From assembly GCF_029227915.1 (NCBI RefSeq), contig NC_079886.1, positions 10,933,501-10,997,500 of the forward strand: a stretch of DNA of 64,000 nucleotides. The letters run 5' to 3'. The notes beneath the pieces were generated by a model that did no database searches, was not told the origin of the DNA, and saw only the letters and a program-made list of their open reading frames with translations. The position numbers were made by a program, and so were the translations under genes. Source of the stretch: Hydractinia symbiolongicarpus (taxonomy: Eukaryota; Cnidaria; Hydrozoa; Anthoathecata; Hydractiniidae). Below are positions 32,656-50,789 of the stretch, piece after piece; within the stretch, counting starts at the first letter, position 1; each line of letters starts with the position of its first letter.

Positions 32656-33671
32656 AGTACAGTCCAGATGTAAGCGTACGCGTATGCTCAAGTTTCACAC
32701 CTTTTTCTCGGAGGCGGTAGTTGTTTGTCTTTTGTTCTTATTAATTATCTTGCGAGTCCTGTAAGTCATTAACTTGCGCGTAATAAACAAAAGATTATCG
32801 AAGAAAAAATAGCTTATTATAACTGCGCGTAACTATTGTTAAATAGTGTTAACATAACTATTCCCAATAGCATAATTGCAAATGTTATCAACTCTATCAA
32901 TGTGACACGAAGAGCCATTGTTTAATATTTTTATTAAACAAAAGTTTGACGTGGAAACTAAATAAACTAGCGAGAAGGCATTGTTGGTTGCGTGGGTTAA
33001 ATAAAGCTTTTAAGCGATAGAAATTATTATATTTTAACAAAGATTGAAACTTTCATTTTGATAGAAAAGCTTTTTTAGATCGTGTTTTAGAAGTTTAAGA
33101 ACGAAAAACGGCGATAAAAATGTTTTTTAGATCGCCTTTTCAAATTAGAAATGTTTTTTTAGATTGCATTTTTAAAGTTTAAAGACGAAAAACAGCGATA
33201 GAAATGTTTTTTTAGATCGCATTTTAAAAGTTTATAAACGAAAAGCGGCGATAGAAATGTTTTTTAGATCGAATTTTAAAAGTTTATAAACGAAAAGCGG
33301 CGATAGAAATGTTTTTTGAGATCGCATTTTAAGTTATAAACGAAAAGTGGCGATAGAAATGTTTTTTTTAAAAGTTTAAGAACGAAGAACGGCGATAGGA
33401 AAGCTTCGTTAGATAGTGTTTTAAGTATTTAAAATGTTGTCAACTCTGTCGTTGTTAAAAAAAATAAAAATTCAATGGCTTTTGCGTTTAATTTATTTTC
33501 GTGCAGAGTATTGTTTTATAAACAATGTTTCTTGCTATGCTTTTGTTTTTAACACGAAGCAATTATTTTCGCGCAATTTGAAAGGAACTCACTATCCTAT
33601 TGTGTTTTTTAATGAAAGCAATTATTTTTGCAAGTTGAGCGTACGCGTACGCTTACATCTGGACTGTACTA
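32655..33671. mobile_element. MITE with ~33-bp terminal inverted repeats, inserted in the tandem array
   Basis: The left end reads GTACAGTCCAGATGTAAGCG followed by TACGCGTATGCTCAA; the right end is its reverse complement with one difference. TA lies outside both ends, consistent with a Tc1/mariner-type target. The interior holds AT-rich DNA and a ~52-bp tandem array (33060-33425). A 96-codon frame at 33434-33724 crosses the right end and is unlikely to be a gene. Confidence 0.75.
33060..33425. repeat. ~52-bp tandem repeat inside the MITE
   Basis: About seven diverged copies of a unit containing TTTTTTAGATCGCATTTTAA and AAACGAAAAGCGGCGATAGAA. Unit length varies from about 30 to 55 bp because of internal deletions. 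Confidence 0.75.
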
Positions 33672-33840
33672 TAACGTCTACCTATATTGTCCTAAGCCTT
33701 TTTAAACAACATGGGCAGGCATAAAACCTTTACCCATATTGTCCTAAACCTTTTTGGACAACATGGGCAGGCATATAACCTTTGCCCATATTGTCCTAAA
33801 CTATCTCAGACAACATGGGCAGGCATATAACCTCTACCTA
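33672..33840. repeat. ~51-bp tandem subterminal repeats (right block)
   Basis: Three or so further copies of the 51-bp unit seen at 32464-32655 (ACAACATGGGCAGGCATA / CCCATATTGTCCTAAAC). The last unit is diverged. Confidence 0.8.
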
Positions 33841-33992
33841 CGTTTTCCTGAACCTTCTTGGATCATATGGGTTGGGGTGTCTGCTGAACTTCGAAACTTT
33901 GAAAACCTGCATATCAGACTTGACTTAAAAACATTAAATATCCACATTCTCCAAAAGAAAAGATAACAAATGACAAAGACAGTAAGTATTCT

Positions 33993-35047
33993 CAGTCTTT
34001 TTCAGGAGAGGCGTGCCATCACACCTGCACGCCTTGGCACACACCTAAATCGTTTCACGCATGTGATTAATCGCACGCCTGAAAAATAAATATTGAGTTT
34101 TCAAAATCAACCTATAAAATCCATTTTGTAGCGTGCAATGACAGCCCTCAAAATAATTTTTGGAGAGTCGTCAGACAAAACGTCCGATAGATTTCAGTCT
34201 TGTGGACACTTTTAGACTTCAGAAATTATTAAATAGTTCTGGTTCTTCTAATCCACAAACAAGCCTATTCATAGCCAACCTGACGATCCTAGCTAATTCA
34301 CCGACCCCGGACTTAGTTAGAAGAACTACGTAGACATAAACCTCTTTCGCCTGGCCCCTTCGTCGTTGGTAACCAGGTCTTACACAAGAAATCCAGCCAT
34401 GTGGTTCTTAACTAATGTGGAGGTGAACGCCGACGGAGCACGGATGAAGCAAGTCTGCAAAACTGCACTTACAGGAGGAATAGACATTTTATCATGGATT
34501 TAATTGTAGATAATTTCTTCATTTGACAAAATAATTGGACACCATAACAGGTCCATTTTTAATGGATTTTTTCTTTATGCCTGTAAAAACGAAACCCACG
34601 GGCAGCATAAATTTTTTTCTGTAAGAATTTTGTTGAAGTGTAGCCGAACTTTCTCAATGAGTTTTGAAGTTTTATTTAAGCCACGTGGATAAAGATTCTT
34701 TTTAATTTAAAAACAAAGCATATTTTTGCCTATATTTGCTTGTGATGACCTGAAAAATAAACAATAAATATAAAAATGACAGTATGCATACTATTTCGGA
34801 CATGTAGAAAAGGAAGTTAAGATTGAGAGAGTGGCTATACCAGTAGACACTCGATCATCTTGTTTGGGGTTCACAATTTAAAACGTCCCCCACTTTTCTG
34901 CTGCAAAATAAATGCGCAACAAAAATAACCTTGGAGCCCGTATTGCAGGCGTAACATTCTTTGCACGTGCGTTTTACATCGCACAAGTTACTTGATTTAC
35001 ATGTGCGAATCATCGCACACCTACTCAAATATTCCTGAAAAAGACTG
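33993..35047 (-). mobile_element. Non-autonomous DNA transposon, copy 2 (complete, with TSD)
   Basis: The termini are CAGTCTTTTTCAGGA at 33993 and its reverse complement ending at 35047. TATTCT flanks both sides exactly (33987-33992 and 35048-35053), a 6-bp target-site duplication. Length is 1,055 bp with no coding capacity. Copy 1 at 26788-27668 lies in the opposite orientation. A CAG start with a 5-8 bp TSD fits hAT-like elements, but the superfamily is not established. Confidence 0.8.
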
Positions 35048-35306
35048 TATTCTTGCCGAATTTTTTTAACAAATACATGAATATAACATAAGTCAAAGAA
35101 CATTTAATAAATAATTGTTAATGTTATCTCCTTGCGTGAAGTCGATGGTTTTGACTCGTTTTCCGTTAGAATATTTTTTGTCATCATAGTTGCATTCCTA
35201 GCAATCTCAGCAGCAACTTTCTCCCGTACAGTTGATCTTTTAGGGTATTCGTTTCAAATGGTGTTTCACTATGTGGATTAGGTTGATCTGCAGAAAAATT
35301 GACTGT

Positions 35307-37751
35307 TTAATCGTTTTCGATAAGTTCTGAAACATCTTCTTCTTCTACCCAGTCTGTTGCAAGATCCAGTTGATCCAAACCGTTTGGTTTTTGTCCAAAA
35401 ACAACTTCGAACGGTGTCTTTTTAATGCTGCTAACAACCGTAGAGTTCAAAACAACTAAATATAAATATAGGACTAACATTCCATATGTTTACCAGTTTT
35501 TCTAGATTTTAGCAAGGATTCATGCAAGATACTGGTTTAAAAATCAATGAAGCAACTAAAGCAGCCAAAGTCAGGATAATTCTATTTAAATTCATTTCCT
35601 CACATTGACATAACTGGGTAATACAGTTTGTTTATGTCACAAGCGTGCACTTACACTGTATTTCAGGAAGCCATTTAGACCAGCAGGAAGTCTTTGTATC
35701 CATCTCTTTGGCACTTATCATGGTCTGGATTGTTGCGTTTCCCTGCTCAACTAAACCTGAAAAAACAGTATTCCTTACACACAGATAAGAACCCAGTAAA
35801 ATTTACCACAGCCTTTAGCTGTATTAGAAAATATATGTTTTTTTCTTTTTGGTCATTGAATTGTACTTACGCTTATGCTGAGTTTAAAATATTGCAGAAC
35901 CATTACTTATGCCTAAACTTTATCTACCAACAATGTAAGAAAAAATAATATGTGTACAATACATAAAACACCTAACACAATAGAAACCTTGGGACTGGGA
36001 ATGACCAGGAGCACCATGAACGAATGTTGTTTTTCCTGGCCAGGATGCAGCGACATGTTCCATGACACCATTAACAAATTCTCTCCCATTGTCTGAGTGT
36101 ATGATTTTTGGCAGTCCAAACACACTCAAAAACCTATCTTTAAATCTTTCGGATGTTTCTTCAGCTGTTCTTCTACCCAGGGGGAAGAGCACACAGAATT
36201 TCGAAAAATGGTCAACTATGTGACCAATATATTTGTAAATTCCATCAGGTTTTGATTGTATATCAATCAAGTCAATCTGAAATTTAAGCCAATATATAGG
36301 GAACAGTAACTATGGTACCAATTTATATCAAAAACTTCTATTTGAGCATTATTTGTAAAAGTAATTAGATACAACTAAGACAGTTTTTCTACAATGTTAC
36401 CTGAATTCTTTGAAGAAAACCAGTTGAGATAATGGGCTTCAGAGGAGCCTTTTTCAGTTGGACAGATTTTAAGGCACAATGCCTTGTGTAACACTCCACA
36501 GCCCCATCTTGGAATGTTGCTGTATGTTCTACTAATCTGAAACATGTTAAGGAAGTATACAGCATCTGATTAGGATTTGACAGGCTATTAATATCAATCA
36601 ATTACCGTTAATAACTTGTTTTTTTTAAACATATTTACTTTTTTATAATTTAACAACTTTATTAACTGACAATGTTTCATTGTTATCTTACGTTTATGTT
36701 TGATTTCCTAATTACACTTTCCCGTAAGGTCAAAAATAGTTATAGGCGTTAATACCTGTTCAAAAGTTTTTCTTGAACCACAATGGATGAGTTCCTTGCT
36801 ATGGATTCTTTCAATTATGTCAAACATCTTGTTTCCTGTGCATACCCTCTTAAAATTTCCCAGAGTTGCGTTGCACTGAAAAAAGCATTTAGATATATAT
36901 AAATATTGTGTCAAATCAACGATTATATATATATACATACTTACAAAAACATCTACTGTATATAGCCATTATAAAGAACAGAATTGATTCAGACAGGTTT
37001 CACACTTGCATTATCCTGTTAACAGGACATCCTACCAATTAGATGACTGAATCGAAAGTCAAAGTTAATAGACATATATGAAACTAAACTTACATTTTGC
37101 TAGTTTAAGTTTCCAGTCTATGAATCTTGATTTTATTATCTAAGAATTATGGTATATATACAGGAATAACAATAAAAAAAGAAAATATAAAAACCATCTC
37201 AGTTTACCACAGTAACTGAAACATAATTTAGAGGTCATGCCAAAACTGAACTTGCCAAAGAAACAATCCATGGGTATTAACTAACATGCATCTTTACTCT
37301 TCTGCTATTTGTTGTTCATATTTTGGCCTTTAGAGATGACAAATAGCTAAGCATTGTTCACAATGGAAAATGAAAAAAATTCAAACACCATAAAAAGTAT
37401 AAAAAGTATATATATAATATATACCTAGGTACATGAATGTGTAATAAAATGCAGTATAATTAAACTATAAAGGAGAAAAAAATGACTTACATCAACTGTA
37501 GTGCTTGGAACACATAAAATATCCACCAACCCAAGTGTAGGGTAACTCATCAAAACATGCTTGTTTCGTCTGATACGCCTTACAGTACTTTCTGATACAT
37601 CGCTCTTTTGTTTTTTCAATTATAAAACAATGTTGTGATAGGTCTCTTGGGACATTATTGTGGAGTTCTTTTTGCACGCTTCCACCTCCAACCAGGCCTG
37701 GAACTGTTTTTTATGTTCTCCCAGATCATTTTTAGGCAAAAGATTCTCCAT
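35307..37751 (-). pseudogene. Integrase-like transposase of the Ginger-like element (spliced, damaged)
   Basis: Exons readable on the - strand: 37491-37751, 36756-36875, 36401-36536, 35998-36276, 35655-35756 and 35307-35455. The integrase core shows the acidic triad in context: LIDIQSKPDG, IIHSDNGREF and, in the next exon, LVEQGNATI. VSSIKKTPFEVVFGQKPNG near the end is the usual C-terminal block of KRBA2-like integrases. Three of the five junctions I tested for frame and motif continuity (including QSQG|LVEQGN) join cleanly. Damage: an in-frame TAA at 37620-37622 in the first exon, and a reading-phase mismatch between the second and third exons (missing small exon or a frameshift). The triad is intact, so decay is recent. 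Confidence 0.7.
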
Positions 37752-38079
37752 TAAAAACTCAAATCTAAATTATCCCTGAAAAGGATAAAAAAAAACAAAG
37801 TAAAATAACAAACTTATATAAACAAACTGAGGAAAATATAGCTAGCTAGATATCCTCAATACCCACGATCCACACACAACAACCGCGCTGCACTAAATTG
37901 TCGGTTTACCCATATTGTCAGAGGGCTGCCCATATTGTCTTTTTTCCACAGTTCAAAATATCGGACAACATGGGTCGACAGACATCTTAGTCCAACGCCT
38001 ATGTCCTTTGATCCAGCATTAAATGCTGGCTCAACTATAAGTGTAGGACATTAGGCTCATTTTAAACAAAAGATAGCTT

Positions 38080-38755
38080 TGTTCTGCCCAATCTTGGAAC
38101 GTGCCCTGTCTTAAGACTGGCCAGGCCAATCTTCTGACAGTGACAAATGGGTAGCCAGTCTTAAGACTGGACTGCCCAATCTATCGACATACATCTCCAA
38201 TCTTAAAACAATTGTGGAAAACAAAGAGAACAGTGAAAATTTTAGACTGTACCTCTTAAAAGGAACTTTAAATTTTCTTGGCAAATCAAAAGGTGAAAAA
38301 ATTATACCATATATAAATGTGTATAAAAAAAATTGAAACTATTCAACCATAATGGCTGACTATCGCTAGCTACCTAGCTAGCTAGCTAAGCTTCTCATTC
38401 AAAATGACGTTAACAGCTAACGATTTATCTGATTCTTTATAAATAAACCTTTTTTTAAAAAAAATTGGTTGCTACGAGCTGTATATAAATGCCAAATGTA
38501 TATTACGTGCTAGCTATAGCTAGCTAGCTGCTACGATTTTAACTTCGCCCAAAAACTGGCCTGGTCAATTTAAGTTTTTTGTTTTTCGTTTTTTGTTTAT
38601 CATCCCTTCTTTAAAATTTAAAAGGCATCTAAAAATGGGCCTAACGGTTTCCTGCCCAATCTTGTTACGCCTTGCTAAATTAACCGGCCGGCCAGTCTTA
38701 AGACTGGGCATTTTTATGTCCAAAGATTGGAAGTGTCCATAGATTGGGCAGAACA
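38080..38755. mobile_element. MITE with TGTTCTGCCCAATCT inverted ends and internal palindromes
   Basis: The left end TGTTCTGCCCAATCT (38080) and its complement ending at 38755 form 15-bp terminal inverted repeats. Just inside, CAGTCTTAAGACTGG palindromes recur on both sides (near 38110, 38157 and 38695). No coding capacity. AGCT-repeat words lie in the middle. Confidence 0.65.
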
Positions 38756-39500
38756 GCCTGATGTTTAAAAAAGTGCCAATTTTTTTATCAGCTTGGACAG
38801 CAAAGTCAAACTATTAACATGGGACTCATGATTTTGTTTTCACTTTAAATTTGTTGGGATGAGTGGCCCATCTTTAATTAGTTCTGTATTTCATTGAAAT
38901 ACCCATATAACAACAAGCATTACAGTCTAATCGATATTCAAAACTTGGTATGTTTTGAATATATCCACTTCTGGATATAATTCTGATGTTAAACTCAGGC
39001 TCCCTCGCAATAAGCGCAGCAACGCAAGCAGCTAACCTGACATCCATCGATCAGGAAATAATGGGCAAAACAGGATAAAACATAATCAGGGAAAAAACAG
39101 GAAAATAGTTGGGTGTTCATGGTGGTTTGATATTACAAATCTGTTATACTTAATTTTCTAAAAGCGTATAAGCAAAAAAAGCGTACCTAATACGAATCCT
39201 ACATTATATATGTTAAAGAAAAAACTCTTGGCTTTCAGAAAAGTATAGATAGTCTGAAACCACGGAACGAATCTTATTTGTCTGAAATACAAGTAAAGCT
39301 CGCTGTTAACCAACTTGCAAATTAATTTCTGTTTGATTGAAACAAGCTACAAACACGCGAAAAACTGAAAATAAAGCGTTTGATAATATCCTTTTTGGTG
39401 ATATATTTGTAACGATTTTTAGCCAGCTTAAGAGATTATATTAGAGGAATTTGTCAGAAAAAAAAAGTTAAATATGCTTTTTTCACGAAATCTAGAATTA

Positions 39501-41663
39501 CAGTACCGTTTAAATGTAACTTTACATGTGCACAATATTTATCACCGTCACAAGAACCTTTGGTAGCGTCAGAACTTTTGTTGTTATTGTTAACCTACTG
39601 TTAAATACATGTGAGCTATTTTGCATGTTGAAAACAATAAAGTTCATGTGTTACATGTGAACTTTAATTGGCTCATGTAAACTTTGAGTAATTCATTGTT
39701 GTATTTAATTGGTATAGCCATCAAGGGATCAATGGGAAAAAAATATAAAAATTAAACAAAGCTTTATGTTTTTATTGTTTCTACTCATGAACGGCAACAT
39801 ATTATCTTTTGTTTTTACATGTGATTTATTATGATACTTTGATAAAATCTCGTGTTTTGCTTTCATTTTATTGTTTTTACATAAACCTAAATGTTGTATT
39901 TTATTTAGGGACTGTCTCCACCATCGTTTTATATTTTATACGAATTGAAAGGATCATTTCTAAGATCCCGTTTTCATGATTTTTAAACCATCTACGGCGA
40001 TATTTTCGCTTTCTACGGTGCTGTTTCCATCATTTTTAAACGATCTACGGTGATGCAACAAAAATGCAACGCAACAAAAATTAATAAAACTTGGGATTGA
40101 CGAAAATGGCAAATTGCTTTATCTTTTTGAATCTTCGTCAAGTAAGTTTAATTTGATCAACCGAAACTAGTATTCGAAACTACTATTTTTAACAAAAGTC
40201 AAGGCAAAAGAGCTTCAAATTTTGAAAACACTGTTTTATTAAAAAACAATCTCATTAACACTTTTTAACGATAGCATGCATGTTACATGTAAGAACAAAA
40301 AGATTTATCAAATTTTATTGTTACGACTGGCGGATGATGATAACAATAGAAAGCAATTAGGTTCATGTGTATTTAATTGTCTTGGTTACTCAGTAAAAAC
40401 ACACTTATTAATCGAGAATATTGTATTATGGCACATTTTTGGTATACATCATATGCATGGAATGCAATTTGTAAGTTTAGGAAATGGATCGGGATACCAG
40501 GTAAGAAAATAATTGAGTAAGGCAGGACAGATAATACATGCTGCTAGTAATCATAACAAGGTAATCACACTAAAATGCTTGCCCAAGGCAAAGAGGGTAA
40601 TTTCCTAAGAGTATGCACGTTTTGGTTGCCCCTCACAAGCTTATATTCTCATGGATCATAATATTGTGAATGATTTCCAAGGCATGACCCAGATCTCTTC
40701 ATGCATGAATTACATTCATATCCTCTATTCACGAGGCACATTTCACAACTAATTGTACAGGTACCTATCACTTTTTATTTAATGATTAATTATTTAGTTT
40801 ATTAATTATATACTTATTTAATAATTTATTCTCATGCATGAAGGATATTTGTTTCTCTTTCACTTCAAAAGTCAGTCATTAAGAGTATTGGCTTATATGC
40901 GTCAACAACATACATACATACATACATACAAAGGAGCCTGGATACACGTAAAACTTTACAATAGCTATAGAAAGCAAATAATAGTCTATAGCCAAAATAA
41001 ACACAAAGTCATAATACTTGACATATATAAAATCCATATTACGACACAAATTTTTGGCCAGGAGAAGTGCTTCCTTGCCCATAGAGGCCCACTGCTCAGC
41101 TGCGCGCATGTGAGGCTCTGTTTCGAGCACAGGAGTGACAAAACACTGCTTACCAGACTGTGGTGTGGATGAACAGCATGGTTGTTCACTGGGCGTGTCG
41201 GTTGCTGGTGCTTTAGTGCCTTTTTGAAGAGGTTGCTTATTTTTAGGTGCCATAGTGTTGCTGTCAGAACCTGTTGAACAAGAGCTTCAAATCTGAGGGG
41301 ATTTAATCTCCAACAACCTTAGTTCTTTATGGCATGCGAGGCAAAACAGATGCATGTTGACCTGGGGCAACTGGGACAATGCTCTAAGCAGATATAATTC
41401 AACAAGGCTACCTATTGACTGAATCAGAAGTGCCTTTTTCTTAACCTTATTTGAGGTACAGTACTAGGCCAGAGCCAGAGTGGTATCTATCATTCTACAG
41501 GACAGCTAGATGGTATACTGAAGTCACCGCAATTAACACAAGCTAAATTTTCATTTAGCTCCATATAAACAAAAGATATGCAAAAGTTCTTTATGTAGAC
41601 ATGAGATCGTTACACGACGTTGTGAAACTTGCGCATATGTAAAGTTACATTTAGACGGTACTG
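39501..41663. mobile_element. DNA transposon with CAGTACCGT inverted ends and TA target site
   Basis: The left end CAGTACCGTTTAAATGTAAC continues with TTTACATGTGC; the right end is its complement with two or three changes, and TA flanks both sides. Inside are a 75-codon + strand frame ending at a GTAAG donor (40276-40500) and a - strand frame whose start (41253, MAPKNKQPLQKG) has protein-like, less AT-biased codons for about 70 residues. Neither is recognised. An (ACAT)n microsatellite lies near 40910. Family unassigned. Confidence 0.55.
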
Positions 41664-41664
41664 T

Positions 41665-43594
41665 ATATCTACATTTGGATATAATTGATATATCCACTTT
41701 CGGATATCGATCAGTCTGCACTAACAGTTTGGATTAGGTACCCATCTATGTACACCACTGTTTTTCACTCTCAAACTTGTATATAAAAGTAAGTGTGAAT
41801 AATGGCCAGCTTACTAAATCCAAAAGAAAAGTTTTTTTCAATAAGAGAGCATTGTACCAAAGAATGGAATAGAAATGTATTAAAACAAAACTGAACTGAG
41901 ACTAGAATTGAAAAAATGTAAAAATTAGGTATAAGATGACTAAAGCAAAAGTTTTTATTAAAGTGGCGTGAAAAAGAGCTTTGTAACAAAAGAAAGAATT
42001 ATTTAAACAATGGTTCCATGAGCTTGTGTATTAGACTTAGATATATTTAACCAAATTTTCTGCAAGCATTACTTTTACACTTTTTTTTAATTTGGCACTA
42101 TTATTAAAACCATGGCAAAATGAATCTTGTATATAATGTTTTACATCTTAAAAACCGTAGATGCCAATTTATCTACATTGTTTTTTGGCGAAATTTGTGT
42201 GTTTTTTTGCATGAAATTTTTTACTTTTAATATCATTTGTCTCATAAGGCAACTCCAACTTAATTTTTTGTGGGTTGAATGTCAATCTACAGTTATACTA
42301 AACAAGGTGAATCAAAACGTTACTTTAGGACCATCATTTTTAAGGCCACTTGAAGTTGATTCTTTGTTCATGGTTATTTGTTGCGATAAAACTAAAATGC
42401 GTGATGCGCTAATTTTGTAATCATAAAAATAGTTACGTAGTTAAACAGAAGTTTAAATTTTTATGTGATTTGTAACAAAAATTAGCTACTTTCGATAAAA
42501 TAGTTATAATACAAGTGAAAAACAAGACTGTTGTAAGATTGTCGTAACACCCTCCTTTTTTATGATTATTATAATGTGCAACTTTCGAAACAGCACAAGA
42601 ATAATTCTTGCTGCATAACTTTTAAAAACAAGTTTTTGAGCATGCAAGTATTTTTATCTTTTTACCTTAAGAACTAGTTCCATTTTTTTAGTGAGACAAA
42701 TTATTATTATTTTTCCTTTAAAACTAAACAATATAAACTGCATGCGTTATGCAAGAATACATAGAAAAGAATGGTTGTCGTAACACCCTCCTTCATTGTT
42801 ATTTTTTACTATATTTTTGTTGTTATCGACCATACATTCTCAATAAAATTATTTTTATGTCGCCAACCGACTGACCATAAGGTACTATCGACTTTGCCTG
42901 TAGAACAACGAATTAAGTTTGAGTCCTTAGTTCGAAAGCTTATTAAAGACTCACAATTTTACGATGCATTCATATAAAGTCTAAAACAGTAGTTACAATA
43001 TTTCTCATTATAATGATAATAATTTTTTTGATCATATAAAAAATTAACTTGATTGGCCATTTTAAATTATTGCCGATCACTGTGACCTCCAGGTATGTTT
43101 ATTTTAACCATTAAACTAATTAAAACCAGATTTTTTTAAAAAAAGAATTGGTTGATATGTCATTCACTAAAAATATAAACTCTTTGTCTTTCACAATATA
43201 CATACACAGATGTATAGGTTAGCTAAGTTGTGTAATTTTGTCTCAAAGTTAGGTTAATTTTTCCTGAAATTTAATTTCTTTAGCAACCTAATCAAAATTT
43301 TTAATTTTATAAATTTAAGAAATCTGAGACTTTTTTTATCATATTTTTCCAATCTTAATTTTTCATTTTAATTAATAATAGTGTCAAAAATTAATTTCAA
43401 AGCTTATTACTTGCTTACGATGTATGACCTTAACCTAACTTTCACTGTAGGCTGGTAGTGCTATAATTATGGATTTCAACTTTGTGAAATTTATTTTATA
43501 TTTAAGGATGTGTTCTTATTTTGTGTTGTCTTTCTAAATAATTACCTACTTTGTTAAACAAATATATTTAATTTCAATTTCTTTTTATTTGTAG
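41665..43594. other. Intergenic region upstream of NDUFS1 exon 2
   Basis: The presequence exon of NDUFS1 must lie here or further left; I could not find one with the required phase (one base plus TT). A 19-bp direct repeat, TTGTCGTAACACCCTCCTT, occurs at 42539-42557 and 42775-42793. Two open frames (42127-42420 and 42771-42977) end in compositionally plausible peptides but have no known motif. Confidence 0.45.
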
Positions 43595-50316
<6,722 letters not shown>

Positions 50317-50779
50317 CTTTATAATAGCTGTGAAATTATATGATTTAAAAAAACTGCTTGTGGTCACACGTGCCAGGATTTTATACCAAATGTTTTGGGT
50401 GAATATCGTCAGAGGTGAATTTAAACATGGTGCTGCGACGTTTCTATAGTGAAGGTTTTACACGAAGTTTTGGAACGTGTTTCATGCTATTATTTTAAAA
50501 TCATTGTTCAATACAGAACTTCTCTTTCCAAAACATTTCCTTTTCTGTCTATCTACAGGGCACGCTACAATGTTTGATATTTTGATTTTTTACGAAACAA
50601 TATGTTGTTTGACTGCGGGCTTAACCACGAAAAGCGTGCGTGTGTCGCAGCACGTGACCGCTATGATTTTCGGTTGATTTTTTATGGAAATGCCAGATAA
50701 CATTGTCTTAGTTCGATGTCTCTACATTTTGTTATTTAAAATGGTACCTTATTTCGATACTTAAATTTCGTTCAATTTA

Positions 50780-50785
50780 AATAAA
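50780..50785 (+). terminator. Poly(A) signal candidate for NDUFS1
   Basis: AATAAA about 465 nt after the stop codon, in AT-rich sequence without open frames. Earlier signals were not seen. Confidence 0.4.
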
Positions 50786-50789
50786 TTTT

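Larger units (their letters stand above)
32267..37985 (-). mobile_element. Ginger-like (KRBA2-type integrase) DNA transposon, with nested insertions
   Basis: The outer ends are inverted: TGTCTGgcCGACCCATGTTGTCCGA at 32267 and its counterpart ending at 37985 (CGACAGACA on the + strand). Near both ends the words CCCATATTGTC and GGACAACATGGG recur. The - strand carries a spliced integrase-like gene (35307-37751). Two other elements are nested inside: 32655-33671 and 33993-35047. No target-site duplication was clear, so the exact ends are provisional. Ginger elements are cut-and-paste transposons whose transposase resembles retroelement integrase. Confidence 0.65.

Noticed and set aside
33434-33724. 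96-codon + strand frame
   Set aside because: It crosses the end of the MITE into the 51-bp tandem array, so it is a chance junction.
43079-43094. CTCCAG|GTATGT donor as the end of the missing NDUFS1 first exon
   Set aside because: In the required phase a TGA lies three codons upstream.
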